Shown piece after piece: positions 29,676 to 37,804 of a DNA stretch of 64,000 nt. Source of the DNA: a virus; IMG/VR virus record IMGVR_UViG_3300049846_000628, positions 147,202 through 211,201 of that record, one strand, 5' to 3'. The stretch's first letter is position 1; every line of letters starts with the position of its first letter. Made by a program: the position numbers and the translations under genes. The notes beneath the pieces are model-generated. The model had not been told where the DNA came from. It saw only the letters and a list, made by a program, of their open reading frames with translations, and ran no database searches.

Positions 29676-30335
29676 ATGAGTGAATATTATACATATGCCT
29701 ATTTGCAAAATAATGGGTTTCCATATTATATTGGAAAAGGCAAAGGAAATAGATTATATGATCATAGAGGTAAAAATTGCAATCCACCAAAAGATAAAAG
29801 TAGAATAATAAAATTAAAACAAAATATAACTGAAGAAGAAGCGTTTAAGCACGAAATTTATATGATTGCTTTATTTGGAAAAAAATGTGATAATACAGGC
29901 ATTTTAATGAATATTGCAGATGGTGGAAATGCTCCTCCAACATACTATGGAGAAGATAGTCCAACAAAAAGGTCTGAAGTTAGAGCAAAAATTGGTGCTG
30001 CAAATAAAGTAAGTTTGAAGGGAAGAAAAATTCCAGAAGAGGTAAGAAAAAAGCAATCAAATACTTGGAAAGAGAAATTAAAAAATAATCCAAGACCAAT
30101 ATCATATTATACTGAAAATTTAAAAAAAATGGCAGAAAGAAATCGTAATGATAAAAAAAAGCATAGAAAACATAGTGAAATGATGAAAGGCAGACCAAGT
30201 GCCAATAGAAAACCTGTCATTTATGATAGAAAAATATATGCATCTATGACTGAAGCCATAGAAAAGACAAAACTATCTCGTTATCTTATCTTAAAAAATG
30301 GTGGAATGTTCCTTAATAAAGAAGATATCAAATAA
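29676..30335 (+). CDS. GIY-YIG homing endonuclease (free-standing)
   Basis: 219 aa. GIY-YIG signature YTYAYLQNNG and PYYIGKGKGNRLYDH (residues 5-29), EEEAFKHEIYMIALFG, and ILMNIADGGNAPP. The C-terminal part has basic helices (SLKGRKIPEEVRKKQS, KKHRKHSEMMKGR) and a YDRKIYASMTEA segment like NUMOD1 modules. Clearly paralogous to 17188-17727. Much more AT-rich than gp4 and gp48, which fits recent insertion between gp4 and the next structural gene. Stop and next ATG overlap by one base. Confidence 0.92.
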   Translation: MSEYYTYAYLQNNGFPYYIGKGKGNRLYDHRGKNCNPPKDKSRIIKLKQNITEEEAFKHEIYMIALFGKKCDNTGILMNIADGGNAPPTYYGEDSPTKRSEVRAKIGAANKVSLKGRKIPEEVRKKQSNTWKEKLKNNPRPISYYTENLKKMAERNRNDKKKHRKHSEMMKGRPSANRKPVIYDRKIYASMTEAIEKTKLSRYLILKNGGMFLNKEDIK

Positions 30336-30712
30336 TGCCTAGAAAGACACTTCAACAAAGAAAAATAAATCGCGTTGCTCCTCTTGTTAAAAAACTGATT
30401 GGAACAGAGAATCCTGATGATTTAATGCTTCAACTGTTAAGTGTACTAACAGAAACAAGCGAACCACCTAGAGTTGGTAGATTTTATATTTTTGTTTATA
30501 ATGCTAAGACTACCAGTATAAGATATGATCAGAATCCATTTGTTGTCGTAACTGCAGTTTATGGATGGGGATTTAGAGGAATTAACTATCACTGGGGTGA
30601 AGAAAGGCAATATACTTGGGATGAGATTGCTGGGGGAATGTATGAAGTGTATAAGGAAGAAGTGGGTGATCTAAGAAGGATACCATTTGGAAATATCCGT
30701 CTAAATAGTTAG
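30335..30712 (+). CDS. Conserved structural-region protein, 125 aa
   Basis: ATG at 30335 overlapping the homing gene's stop by one base. N-terminal basic helix (MPRKTLQQRKINRVAPLVKK), then beta-rich GRFYIFVYNAKTTS and WGFRGINYHWGEERQYTWDE. Genes of this type sit between gp4 and gp48/gp53 in T4-like cyanophages. Likely a virion or assembly protein; exact function unknown. Confidence 0.7.
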   Translation: MPRKTLQQRKINRVAPLVKKLIGTENPDDLMLQLLSVLTETSEPPRVGRFYIFVYNAKTTSIRYDQNPFVVVTAVYGWGFRGINYHWGEERQYTWDEIAGGMYEVYKEEVGDLRRIPFGNIRLNS

Positions 30713-30721
30713 AAAACATAA

Positions 30722-31762
30722 ATGGCGGACTCATATACAACTGGACAAAGTATTAGTTCATACGGTTCATTTGGAACCACTTCGCCTACTTCTAATTCTA
30801 CTACTATTACTTCTGGACAAAGTATTAGTGAGTTTGGATCTTTTCAATCTCCTGGAAATACAAAAACGAGTTATTTTAATTATAGATATCCACTCACAAA
30901 ACTTACATCAGCAGACGATTATTTAAAGATTGATATATTTGAATATATTCCTCCAGGATTTGAATCTGCAGAAGGAAATTTTGCATTGCCATCTTCAGAT
31001 ACTGTGGGATATAATAATCCTATAGGAACGATTATGCTTCCAGTTCCAGAAAGTATCGGAGATAATAATTATACTAATTGGGGAACAAGTGAATTTAATC
31101 CACTTCAAGCAGCAGCTGCTAGAGTTGCTGGTGGTGTAATTGACGCGAAAACAGCGCAAGATGCACTCAATACAATGACTGGAGAAGTTGATAGAGTTTT
31201 TAAAGCAGCAAAATCTGGAACAACTCAAAAATATTTACAAGCACTTGGAATTAGTTTTGCTTCAAACATTGTTCTTGGTCGTGGAAGTGTAGGGAACATA
31301 AATGAAGTAGCATCCCGTTATGCTGGTGTAGTCGTTAACTCTAACGTTGAACTAGTCTTTACTGGCGTTAAACTGAGAGATGGATTTGTTTTTACTTTTG
31401 ATATCGTTCCTCGTTCCAAGAAAGAATCAGACGAAGTTAAAAAAATTATCAAAACTTTCAAACAAGCAAGTGCTGCTAAAAAAGGAGTTACGGGAGCAGG
31501 AGCTGCTGGATTGTTCTTAAAAGCACCAAATGTATTTAAGATTCAATATATGAGTGGAGGTAGACCACACCCATACTTAAATAAATTTAAAATATGCGCT
31601 CTTCAAGGAGTTGGTGTTGACTATACAGGATCTGGAACTTATGCTACTTACTCAGATTCTACGCCAGTTAATATGAAATTAACTTTAGCATTCCAAGAAC
31701 TCACACCAATTTATGCTGAAGATTATGATACTGCAGAGGGTCAACAAGGAGTTGGTTACTAA
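30722..31762 (+). CDS. 48: Baseplate tail tube cap gp48
   Basis: 346 aa, ATG at 30722. Features expected of gp48: TIMLPVPESIGDNN, long Ala-rich helix (NPLQAAAARVAGGV), NVELVFTGVKLRDGFVFTF, FKIQYMSGGRPHPYLNKFK, and a C-terminal tube-type strand VNMKLTLAFQELTPIY. The N-terminus carries two copies of SGQSIS.(F/Y)GSF (residues 7-17 and 31-41). gp48 caps the baseplate and nucleates the tail tube with gp54. Followed by gp53 with a one-base overlap. Confidence 0.85.
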   Translation: MADSYTTGQSISSYGSFGTTSPTSNSTTITSGQSISEFGSFQSPGNTKTSYFNYRYPLTKLTSADDYLKIDIFEYIPPGFESAEGNFALPSSDTVGYNNPIGTIMLPVPESIGDNNYTNWGTSEFNPLQAAAARVAGGVIDAKTAQDALNTMTGEVDRVFKAAKSGTTQKYLQALGISFASNIVLGRGSVGNINEVASRYAGVVVNSNVELVFTGVKLRDGFVFTFDIVPRSKKESDEVKKIIKTFKQASAAKKGVTGAGAAGLFLKAPNVFKIQYMSGGRPHPYLNKFKICALQGVGVDYTGSGTYATYSDSTPVNMKLTLAFQELTPIYAEDYDTAEGQQGVGY

Positions 31763-32412
31763 TGTCTTACTTCAGAGAACTTCCAAACTTACAATACCAA
31801 TCATTTCTTCCAGATAGTCAATCGTCAGATGATTACATTCTGATTAAAAATCTATTTCGTCGCGTAAAACTTCGTGATGATCTTCAGAATGTCTTTACCG
31901 TGTTTGATAAGTATGAAATTGTTGATGGTGCTCGCCCAGACACAGTTGCAGAAGAAGTTTATGGTAGTTCCCAATATGATTGGGTTGTTATCATTGGTGC
32001 TGGTATTACACGAGTCAGAGATGAATGGCCTCTAAGTGATAAAGAACTTTATGATTATGCTGTCGAATTATATGGTGATGATTTAAATAGCATTCATCAT
32101 TATGAAACAACAGAAGTAAAAGATTCGAAAGGAAGACTCATCCTACCTGCTGGGAAAGTAGTTGATCCAACTTTTACAATTTCTGATCCTGCAGTTCCAA
32201 CAACGACATTAAACCCTGTGGTTGGAATAAGTAACTATGAATATGAAGTTCTAAGAAATAATAAAAAAAGATCTATCTATATTCTAAAACCACAATACTT
32301 ACAGCAAGTTCTTTTAGATACAAGAAGAGAGATGACTTACGACCAGTCATCTCAATATGTAAGTAATAACGTAATTAAGACTGAAAATACTAAATCATCA
32401 AACCCATTTTAG
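31762..32412 (+). CDS. 53: Baseplate wedge protein gp53
   Basis: 216 aa. MSYFRELPNLQYQSF with a later 'DKYEIVDGARPDTVAEEVYG' stretch and YDWVVIIGAGITRVRDEWPLS match gp53 (LysM-like wedge protein in T4). The conserved 'RPDTVAEEVYGSSQYDWVV' core is typical of many contractile-tail wedge proteins. Its last 15 bases overlap the convergent gene 32398-32988. Confidence 0.9.
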   Translation: MSYFRELPNLQYQSFLPDSQSSDDYILIKNLFRRVKLRDDLQNVFTVFDKYEIVDGARPDTVAEEVYGSSQYDWVVIIGAGITRVRDEWPLSDKELYDYAVELYGDDLNSIHHYETTEVKDSKGRLILPAGKVVDPTFTISDPAVPTTTLNPVVGISNYEYEVLRNNKKRSIYILKPQYLQQVLLDTRREMTYDQSSQYVSNNVIKTENTKSSNPF

Positions 32413-32988
32413 ATTTAAGTTCTTATCAAAGATCATTACATATCGGTGCTTGCGGGAGCGTTCTTTCCACTCTCCTTCAGCACCTTTTACTTTTCCGCGA
32501 GAGTGTTTAGTTCCGTCTGCAAAGTAGAAATCTTTTTTTGGATCTGTGAGACCTGCATACTTAAAGTTACAAGCCCGATAGATTGTACCACTATGCAAAC
32601 TGCTATCAGCATAAGATATAATTGCTGATACTTTTGTGTCCTTCCGAAACTGTTTAATCGCTTTTGCAACGAACCAAGAAGTAATGTTGTACTCTTGTGA
32701 CTGGACATCTGGATGGATACAAAGTCTGGAGAGTTCAAAGAGTCCTTGTTGTTCATTTCTTTCTAACCCAAACGCTCCTTGTGCTATTTCTGGAACAGGG
32801 AGTCCAGTAAAAATACAAACTCCCTGGATACCACCTATATTTAACGGACAGAACTCATTTTTCTTGAAAAGACCGTAGTTATATCCTGATTTAAAATCTT
32901 TTGAAATATCTTTGAGATAATGAAACCGCAGAAGTAACTCTGCGGCTTCGGATTTACTTACACGGTCAATGTAGTAATCGGATTTCAC
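32398..32988 (-). CDS. Mom-like GNAT-fold protein (possible DNA modification acyltransferase)
   Basis: 196 aa, ATG at 32988. GNAT-type order: strand (VCIFTGLPVPEI), acyl-CoA-loop-like region, LFELSRLCIHPDVQ, then ISYADSSLHSGTIYRACNF, the 'Y-D-x-x-x-H-x-G-x-x-Y-x-A-x-x-F' pattern seen in phage Mu Mom relatives, which convert adenine to a carbamoylmethyl form. Positioned beside gp32. Modification of phage DNA is an inference; another acyltransfer target is possible. 3' end overlaps gp53 convergently. Confidence 0.68.
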   Translation of the reverse strand: MKSDYYIDRVSKSEAAELLLRFHYLKDISKDFKSGYNYGLFKKNEFCPLNIGGIQGVCIFTGLPVPEIAQGAFGLERNEQQGLFELSRLCIHPDVQSQEYNITSWFVAKAIKQFRKDTKVSAIISYADSSLHSGTIYRACNFKYAGLTDPKKDFYFADGTKHSRGKVKGAEGEWKERSRKHRYVMIFDKNLNLKWV

Positions 32989-33908
32989 TCCTCAGCAAGA
33001 CGTGCGAAATAACTGAGTGCATCATCATCTTCATCCTCTTCTACTGCCGCAGCACGGCGGGTAGGTTGAAGATTGTTGAGTTCAGTGCGAAGATCTTCAT
33101 CAAGATCTTTCACAGGACCACGGGTGTTATCCTCATCAAACTCTTCAGGATCCTGATAACGGGGAGTACCTTTATTACCCAGCACATAGTCCAGACGCTT
33201 TTTCAGTTCATCATAAGATTTGAACTGATCAGCAGCAATATGCTCAGCAAGAGAATATTGCTTACGCCATACTGCTTCCAGAGCCTCATCATCGTCTAGA
33301 AGAGGAGAAGGATTAGCAAACTCACTGGAATCATAGTTACGATAACCAGCAACGTTCTTCGCCTTCAGTTTGAAGTTAGCACCCTTCCAGAAGTCAAAGG
33401 GATCAATTGCTTCCTCATCTTCAAACTCAGGTTGCATTGCAGCAGTGAGTTTATCAAAGATCTTCTTACCATACTTGAACAGGAAGACCTTACCTTCGTT
33501 TGCAGGATTAGCAGGATCCTTCACCACATAGATGTTGGACACATAGGTGAGTTTACGCTTCTGCTTACGGGCAAGTTCTTTACCAGCATCAGTACCGTTG
33601 TTCCACAGTTCGGAGTTCAGTTCCGACACGGGATCCTTCTGACCCAGAGTAGTCAGAGAATTCTCAATATACCAACCACCAGGACCTTGGAATGCGTGAC
33701 TGTAGAGTTTCACGAAGGGCAGGTCTTCACCTTCGGGAGCGGGAAGGAAACGGATAACGGCATAACCATTGCCGCTTTTATCTACATCCAGTTTCCACAG
33801 ACGGTCATCACTAGAACCGCTGTTAGTATTCATTTTTTCAACTTCCTTGACCAGTTTGGCGGTCAGGGAACCAAGTTTAGACTGTTTCTTAAGATCGGCA
33901 AAGCCCAT
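32985..33908 (-). CDS. 32: Single-stranded DNA-binding protein gp32
   Basis: 307 aa, ATG at 33908. The basic N-terminal helix (LKKQSKLGSLTAKLVKE) matches the gp32 cooperativity region. The core has VIRFLPAPEGEDLPFVKL, FQGPGGWYIENS, KRKLTYVSNIYVVKDP and VFLFKYGKKIFDKL as in T4-like gp32. The C-terminus is strongly acidic (EEDEDDDALS), the partner-binding tail. Has its own promoter at 33951-33979. GC higher than neighbours and codon use suggests high expression. Confidence 0.95.
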   Translation of the reverse strand: MGFADLKKQSKLGSLTAKLVKEVEKMNTNSGSSDDRLWKLDVDKSGNGYAVIRFLPAPEGEDLPFVKLYSHAFQGPGGWYIENSLTTLGQKDPVSELNSELWNNGTDAGKELARKQKRKLTYVSNIYVVKDPANPANEGKVFLFKYGKKIFDKLTAAMQPEFEDEEAIDPFDFWKGANFKLKAKNVAGYRNYDSSEFANPSPLLDDDEALEAVWRKQYSLAEHIAADQFKSYDELKKRLDYVLGNKGTPRYQDPEEFDEDNTRGPVKDLDEDLRTELNNLQPTRRAAAVEEDEDDDALSYFARLAEE

Positions 33909-33950
33909 TTAGATACCTCGGATAGTTTGGATTCGGGGGATTACTCGGAT

Positions 33951-33979
33951 AGTATAACAGGGTTTCTCTCAGCGGTCAA
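33951..33979 (-). promoter_or_regulatory. Sigma70-type promoter for gene 32
   Basis: Minus strand TTGACC (33974-33979), 17 bases, TATACT (33951-33956). The -35 is inside the end of the DUF1825-like gene. About 42 bases lie between the -10 and the gp32 ATG, ending CCGAGGTATCTAAATG with a GAGG ribosome site. Confidence 0.75.
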
Positions 33980-34301
33980 TGTATTGCTTGAGAGATTCAA
34001 TCGTCTTGTTCATACTACTGAATAAAACTTGCATATCAGTCTCTGGTGGGAAACCCATCAGGGCAACTGACTTGCGTAGGTTCTCTTTCATTTCAACCGC
34101 TTGAGGGTCGTCTGAAAGGGATAACCTAGTATACATCACTCTCTGCTTTTCTAGCAAGAGCTCAAGTTTCTCAATGTGTTTCAATTTGGTCTCACGGGGC
34201 ATTCCACCGAAAGTTAAAATACTTCCGTAGATTTCTTCTTGTAACTTATTAATTTCTTTCAGTTCTTCCTGAATGATATCTGAGTCAAAAAAGTTACTCA
34301 T
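33969..34301 (-). CDS. DUF1825-like protein (cyanobacterial-type)
   Basis: 110 aa, ATG at 34301. Opens MSNFFDSDIIQEELKEINKL and includes LEKQRVMYTRLSLSDDPQAV, matching my memory of the DUF1825 family ('FFDS.IVQEE...YR.F..R..LSDDP.A'), which is common in cyanobacteria and their T4-like phages. Entirely helical. It lies between gp32 and gp59, but the true gp33 homologue is at 35521, so a transcription-factor role is not assumed. Supports a cyanobacterial host. Confidence 0.75.
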   Translation of the reverse strand: MSNFFDSDIIQEELKEINKLQEEIYGSILTFGGMPRETKLKHIEKLELLLEKQRVMYTRLSLSDDPQAVEMKENLRKSVALMGFPPETDMQVLFSSMNKTIESLKQYIDR

Positions 34302-34346
34302 CTATGATTTCCCGTAAAATTTTCTTATAATTGAACACATCAATAT

Positions 34347-34652
34347 TTAGAAACTGTTTTTTATCCTTTGTTTTCTTTCTCTTGCCCGTTTTTTACGGGT
34401 TTCCCTATCTTTATTATTTTCCCAATACCTCTTTTTTTCTCTAGCCCGTCTAGCTAAAACTTGTTCTTCAGTTAATCCCTTTGCCCACCTTTTCTTTTCA
34501 TAATCTGGATTTTTTTCTCTCCATTTTTGACGAGATTGTTCTCTTTGAACTTCTCTAGATGGAAATTTTTCAGAATCTGTAATTGATATGTCTTCTATAA
34601 AGTCAGGACCATCAATATTAAGGGCACGGTTAATACCTGATACATTTAACAT
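34347..34652 (-). CDS. Basic helical protein, probable mobile/homing-derived gene
   Basis: 101 aa, ATG at 34652. The second half is Arg/Lys/Glu-rich (QREQSRQKWREKNPDYEKKR; REKKRYWENNKDRETRKK), like the DNA-binding spacers found in HNH/homing proteins ('YRENNPEK..' type). No GIY-YIG or HNH core is visible. It sits between gp59 and the DUF1825 gene and has the same arm/TATAAATA/arm leader as the three homing genes. A stand-alone DNA-binding remnant of a homing gene is my best guess. Confidence 0.6.
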   Translation of the reverse strand: MLNVSGINRALNIDGPDFIEDISITDSEKFPSREVQREQSRQKWREKNPDYEKKRWAKGLTEEQVLARRAREKKRYWENNKDRETRKKRARERKQRIKNSF

Positions 34653-34661
34653 ATTCTTTTA

Positions 34662-34738
34662 GTAGGGGTAATACTATTTATATTGTAAAGGCGGGACTTA
34701 CACAAGTCAAATACCCCTACCCGACTTTGCTGCCCGCC
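34662..34738 (-). promoter_or_regulatory. Nested hairpin with late promoter and complementary arm before 34652 gene
   Basis: Minus strand: outer stem GGCGGG/CCCGCC (34733-34738 with 34690-34695), inner stem AAGTC/GACTT, loop holding GTAGGGGTA (34712-34720). Then TATAAATA (34675-34682) and the perfect complement TACCCCTAC (34662-34670), 9 bases before the ATG. Read-through RNA could form a pseudoknot over the start region; late RNA would lack the 5' partner. The hairpin may also terminate gp59 transcripts. Confidence 0.6.
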
Positions 34739-34740
34739 AA

Positions 34741-35337
34741 TTATAAAATTATTTCTTTGAGTATTTTTTTATAACTAGAAATATCTACTTGAATGAAAGG
34801 AGAATACTTCTTAATCTTTAAGGAAACACACTCCCACACTGGGTCCAAAAGTTTCTTATCAAAATCTACGGAGAAACGGAATATTTTTTCGTAGATTGTT
34901 AAAGTTTCTAGCGATAACTGCCCGCTTAGAAACTTTTTGAGGACTATTGGATGCCCCTTTGAACAATTCAAAGCATCCTCTAATTTTGTCCCCAAGAACA
35001 ATTCGCTGCTTTGTTCTTTGAATAAGTAACTCAAACTCTGTTGTCTTCGCATCCACTCTGAGTATGTTCTTTCTCCAGAATTGATAATTTCTCCAATCCA
35101 TAAGTTCTGTGGGTTATCTGCTGATACAAAGTTTGATACTAGAAAATCTATAATTTCTTTATCTGAAAATTTGCGACTTGTGCGTTCGAAAAAATATTTA
35201 TCTTTGCGTCGATTAAACGAAGTCATACTCGCACGAGTCTTCGCACCATACTTAAAGAAGTCGTATTTGGGGTTTGTGAAATGATTTTTTAAAGACAAAT
35301 AATGTTGATAGGTTTCAAAGGGTGTCACTTTCAGCAT
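34741..35337 (-). CDS. 59: DNA helicase loader gp59
   Basis: 198 aa, ATG at 35337. T4 gp59 features: VTPFETYQHYLSLKNHF, FKYGAKTRASMTSFNRRKDK, FLVSNFV, LWIGEI, and the C-terminal YKKILKEIIL. gp59 loads the replicative helicase onto gp32-covered forks. The T4 order 33-59-32 is kept here, with two extra genes between 59 and 32 (34347 and 33969). Length is close to T4 gp59 (217). Confidence 0.88.
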   Translation of the reverse strand: MLKVTPFETYQHYLSLKNHFTNPKYDFFKYGAKTRASMTSFNRRKDKYFFERTSRKFSDKEIIDFLVSNFVSADNPQNLWIGEIINSGERTYSEWMRRQQSLSYLFKEQSSELFLGTKLEDALNCSKGHPIVLKKFLSGQLSLETLTIYEKIFRFSVDFDKKLLDPVWECVSLKIKKYSPFIQVDISSYKKILKEIIL

Positions 35338-35524
35338 CTACAAATCCAGCAAATTCAATATCTTCAATACAATCAACTGTGACTTGGTGTTCACCAATAC
35401 GATACCAGTGTTGATTGAGACCCAAAGTATCTGGATAATAACCAAGATATTCTAAGTCATTCGATTTATTTTCACGCAACCAAGCTTGAAGGCGATGGTG
35501 CATTAGTTCATCACGAGAAATCAT
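35315..35524 (-). CDS. Small hypothetical protein
   Basis: 69 codons, ATG at 35524, overlapping gp59's start by 23 bases and gp33's end by 4. Starts MISRDELMHHRLQAWLRENK. Small alpha/beta protein with an acidic C-terminus. In an operon of replication/late-transcription genes; function unknown. Confidence 0.65.
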   Translation of the reverse strand: MISRDELMHHRLQAWLRENKSNDLEYLGYYPDTLGLNQHWYRIGEHQVTVDCIEDIEFAGFVDAESDTL

Positions 35525-35781
35525 AGGGGCAACTTCGCACGCGATGTTTTCTTCATAAAGTTAAGACGAATAGCGTCCCACTTTAACCGTTCCTTTAAAG
35601 GTTTTGAAATGAGTTTTGTTACTGATTCTACTTCAAGATTATTGATTTCGCAATAATGAACAATCGCATCAATATAATTGAGGTTTTCTTCAACAACAAT
35701 CTTTTCAATCTCAAGAGCAAACTTGGAAGGAGTTAGAAACTTGTTCTCAATAACTTGTTCTAGTTCTTTATTCGTTTCCAT
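35521..35781 (-). CDS. 33: Late transcription coactivator gp33
   Basis: 86 aa with ATG at 35781, a 14-base overlap with the upstream nuclease gene; the frame is open to 35886 but that would overlap by over 100 bases. Core FALEIEKIVVEENLNYIDA then IVHYCEINNLEVESV aligns by eye with T4 gp33 (phage late-transcription coactivator family). It ends KLPL, a short hydrophobic C-terminus as used by T4 gp33 to bind the sliding clamp. It should bridge host RNA polymerase to the clamp at TATAAATA-type late promoters. Confidence 0.8.
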   Translation of the reverse strand: METNKELEQVIENKFLTPSKFALEIEKIVVEENLNYIDAIVHYCEINNLEVESVTKLISKPLKERLKWDAIRLNFMKKTSRAKLPL

Positions 35782-36451
35782 AGAGTTCCAGTTTATCTCT
35801 AACAAACTTTCTAATGTATTCTGTGAGAAGTTTGATGTATTTTGATTTGTTTCGTTCTTCATAGACGACGCATTCTCCATTTTCACAAGCCATAATGATT
35901 ACAAGTTTTTTGACTGAAATACCAGTCAGTTCGTATAGCATACATCCGTAAGCCATACATTGAACAAAATAATGTTCGATCCACTCTCGTGGTTTTGGTT
36001 TTTTAGAAGTCTTAAAGTCGATTATTGCTAGTTCACCATCGTATTCGGCAATGCAGTCAACAGTTCCAGCAATGCCTAGTTGTTTACTATATAAAGACCC
36101 TTCAAGGGCGTAAATATTATTTATACGATTTAAATCTGTCTTTGCAATCTTAAACAGAAAGTCAGATATTGGTTGAACGGGGGGCAGATTTTTATTGTAA
36201 AGATAATTCTCTACAAGAGTATGCATATCAGTTCCACGACTTGTTGCCGCTTTTGTGATACGCTCTGCCTCTTCATTCCCAACTTTCTTTCTCCAATTAA
36301 CAAAAATTTCTTTATTAAAATGACTGGTCACCGAAGTGATGGAGACCAGTCGGAGAAGTTCTTCTTCTGTGGGAACTTTGTAATACCTTACACCATCAAT
36401 AGTCTCCCTTTCAAGGTCGGGGAGGTCAATATCAATATGTTTGAACATCAA
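35768..36451 (-). CDS. PD-(D/E)XK family exonuclease
   Basis: 227 aa, ATG at 36451. Motifs: RGTDMHTLVENYL (residue about 70), GIAGTVDCIAEYDG and LAIIDFKTSKK, i.e. G-x-x-D ... D-F-K active-site pattern, then QCMAYGCML, the Q-x-x-x-Y motif of RecB/Cas4-like nucleases. Typical of the nuclease found beside PhoH in T4-like cyanophages. Probably acts in recombination or DNA processing. Overlaps PhoH by 4 bases. Confidence 0.82.
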   Translation of the reverse strand: MMFKHIDIDLPDLERETIDGVRYYKVPTEEELLRLVSITSVTSHFNKEIFVNWRKKVGNEEAERITKAATSRGTDMHTLVENYLYNKNLPPVQPISDFLFKIAKTDLNRINNIYALEGSLYSKQLGIAGTVDCIAEYDGELAIIDFKTSKKPKPREWIEHYFVQCMAYGCMLYELTGISVKKLVIIMACENGECVVYEERNKSKYIKLLTEYIRKFVRDKLELYGNE

Positions 36452-37203
36452 AAACCAGCTTCCATTTTTGCAAGGATGTATTCTTTAACAAGTCCAGAGC
36501 GGACAATATCATCTACACCAAATTCAATTATATCAAAGGAAGGCATTTTACGCAATACCGTCATAAAGTCTACAATACCATTGCGTTCATTTGTTTTCTG
36601 CAAGTCAGACTGAGAAGCATCACCACAGAAACAAATTTTAGTATTTTCACCAACACGAGTGATGATTGAATCTAATTCGTGGAAATTGAGGTTTTGGAAT
36701 TCATCTACAATGATAATGGAATTATCCAAAGTTGTTCCACGAAGGAATGAAGTTGACCAGAACTTAATCGTTTCTTGTGCTTTAAGATTTCCATAAAGCA
36801 TTTCAAACTCGCTGTCGCTAGGCATTTGGAACATATACTTCACCATATTCTTATAGGGAATCTGGTAGATGTCTGCCTTATCATCGTGAGAACCAGGAAG
36901 AAATCCAATTTCACGAGTAGCAACTAAAGAACGAACAATGTAGACTTTTTCGTAAGGACTTCTTTCGTTCAATACATCTTGAATAGCATTATAGAGTGTG
37001 ATAAAAGTCTTACCAGTTCCAGCGCACCCATAAGCGACGATATGCTTTTGGTCTTTATAAGAATCAAATAATCTTTTTTGATTATCTGTGAGTGGTTCAA
37101 TATCTACAAGATATTCAGAACTTAATGGTTTTCTACGCTTCATTTGACGGGTTGTTAAACCAACCCCTATTGGTTGGTCGTTCGTCCTTTTTCTTCTAGC
37201 CAT
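36448..37203 (-). CDS. phoH: PhoH-like ATPase
   Basis: 251 aa, ATG at 37203. Walker A GCAGTGKT (residues 59-66), VRSLVATREIGFLPGSHDDK, Walker B-like IIIVDEFQN and GDASQSDL are hallmarks of PhoH. Widespread marine phage gene; a role in RNA metabolism or phosphate stress is proposed in the literature but unproven. It is followed upstream by the inserted HNH gene. Confidence 0.92.
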   Translation of the reverse strand: MARRKRTNDQPIGVGLTTRQMKRRKPLSSEYLVDIEPLTDNQKRLFDSYKDQKHIVAYGCAGTGKTFITLYNAIQDVLNERSPYEKVYIVRSLVATREIGFLPGSHDDKADIYQIPYKNMVKYMFQMPSDSEFEMLYGNLKAQETIKFWSTSFLRGTTLDNSIIIVDEFQNLNFHELDSIITRVGENTKICFCGDASQSDLQKTNERNGIVDFMTVLRKMPSFDIIEFGVDDIVRSGLVKEYILAKMEAGF

Positions 37204-37204
37204 A

Positions 37205-37804
37205 TTAGAGTTTTTGATGATTTGCTATTTTTAAAATATGGTTCATAAATGAAGAAACATTCATATCACTTTTCATATAGTTACATTTAGTACAACAGGG
37301 GACACAATTTTCTTTTTCATATCCTCTCATACTATCTATTCGGTCAATTCCATTGTAAGGAACAGGAACACCTACATATTTCCCCCTACCTCTGTGAGGT
37401 TGCTTTAACTCTGGTTCTGAACCACAATAATAACAATTTCGTTTAATAATTTCAAGATATTCTTCTTTTGATAAATCAAAATTTATATTTCTAGTTTTTG
37501 CTCCAGATTGATATTGTTCGTAAATGTATCTATAGACACTTTCTGGTTTTCTTCTTTTTTGAGCATTAAAGTTGTTTCTGTAAGTATGTTTGCAACCACA
37601 ACTTTTTGCTCTGTCTAGTTCATTTTTACACACAAAACTATCATATCTAAAAACTTTTTCTGTTCCACAAACACATCTACACAAAAGTTTTTTTCTTTTT
37701 CTGCCATTTGAATAAGTTTCATAAAAAGGATTAGATATAACTTCAAGATGATAAAATTTATCGCCCACCTTTATCTCAGGGTGTTTTTTATATTCTCTAG
37801 TCAT
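37205..37804 (-). CDS. HNH homing endonuclease (free-standing)
   Basis: 199 aa, ATG at 37804. N-terminal domain with paired cysteines (LLCRCVCGTEK, AKSCGC), then an HNH core: CYYCGSEP, YNGIDRIDSMRGY, ENCVPCCTKCNYMKSDMN, with zinc CxxC pairs. It lies between PhoH and the 37853 gene, so it is an insertion in a conserved block. Its start is embedded in the hairpin at 37805-37859. Confidence 0.9.
   Translation of the reverse strand: MTREYKKHPEIKVGDKFYHLEVISNPFYETYSNGRKRKKLLCRCVCGTEKVFRYDSFVCKNELDRAKSCGCKHTYRNNFNAQKRRKPESVYRYIYEQYQSGAKTRNINFDLSKEEYLEIIKRNCYYCGSEPELKQPHRGRGKYVGVPVPYNGIDRIDSMRGYEKENCVPCCTKCNYMKSDMNVSSFMNHILKIANHQKL

Noticed and set aside
33432-34025. 197-codon plus-strand frame opposite gp32
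   Set aside because: Antisense shadow of a certain gene (gp32), without promoter or conserved start.
34662-34738. Known riboswitch class
   Set aside because: Sequence does not match glutamine, preQ1 or cobalamin riboswitch cores that I can recall, and the late promoter between the arms favours the occluding-hairpin explanation.
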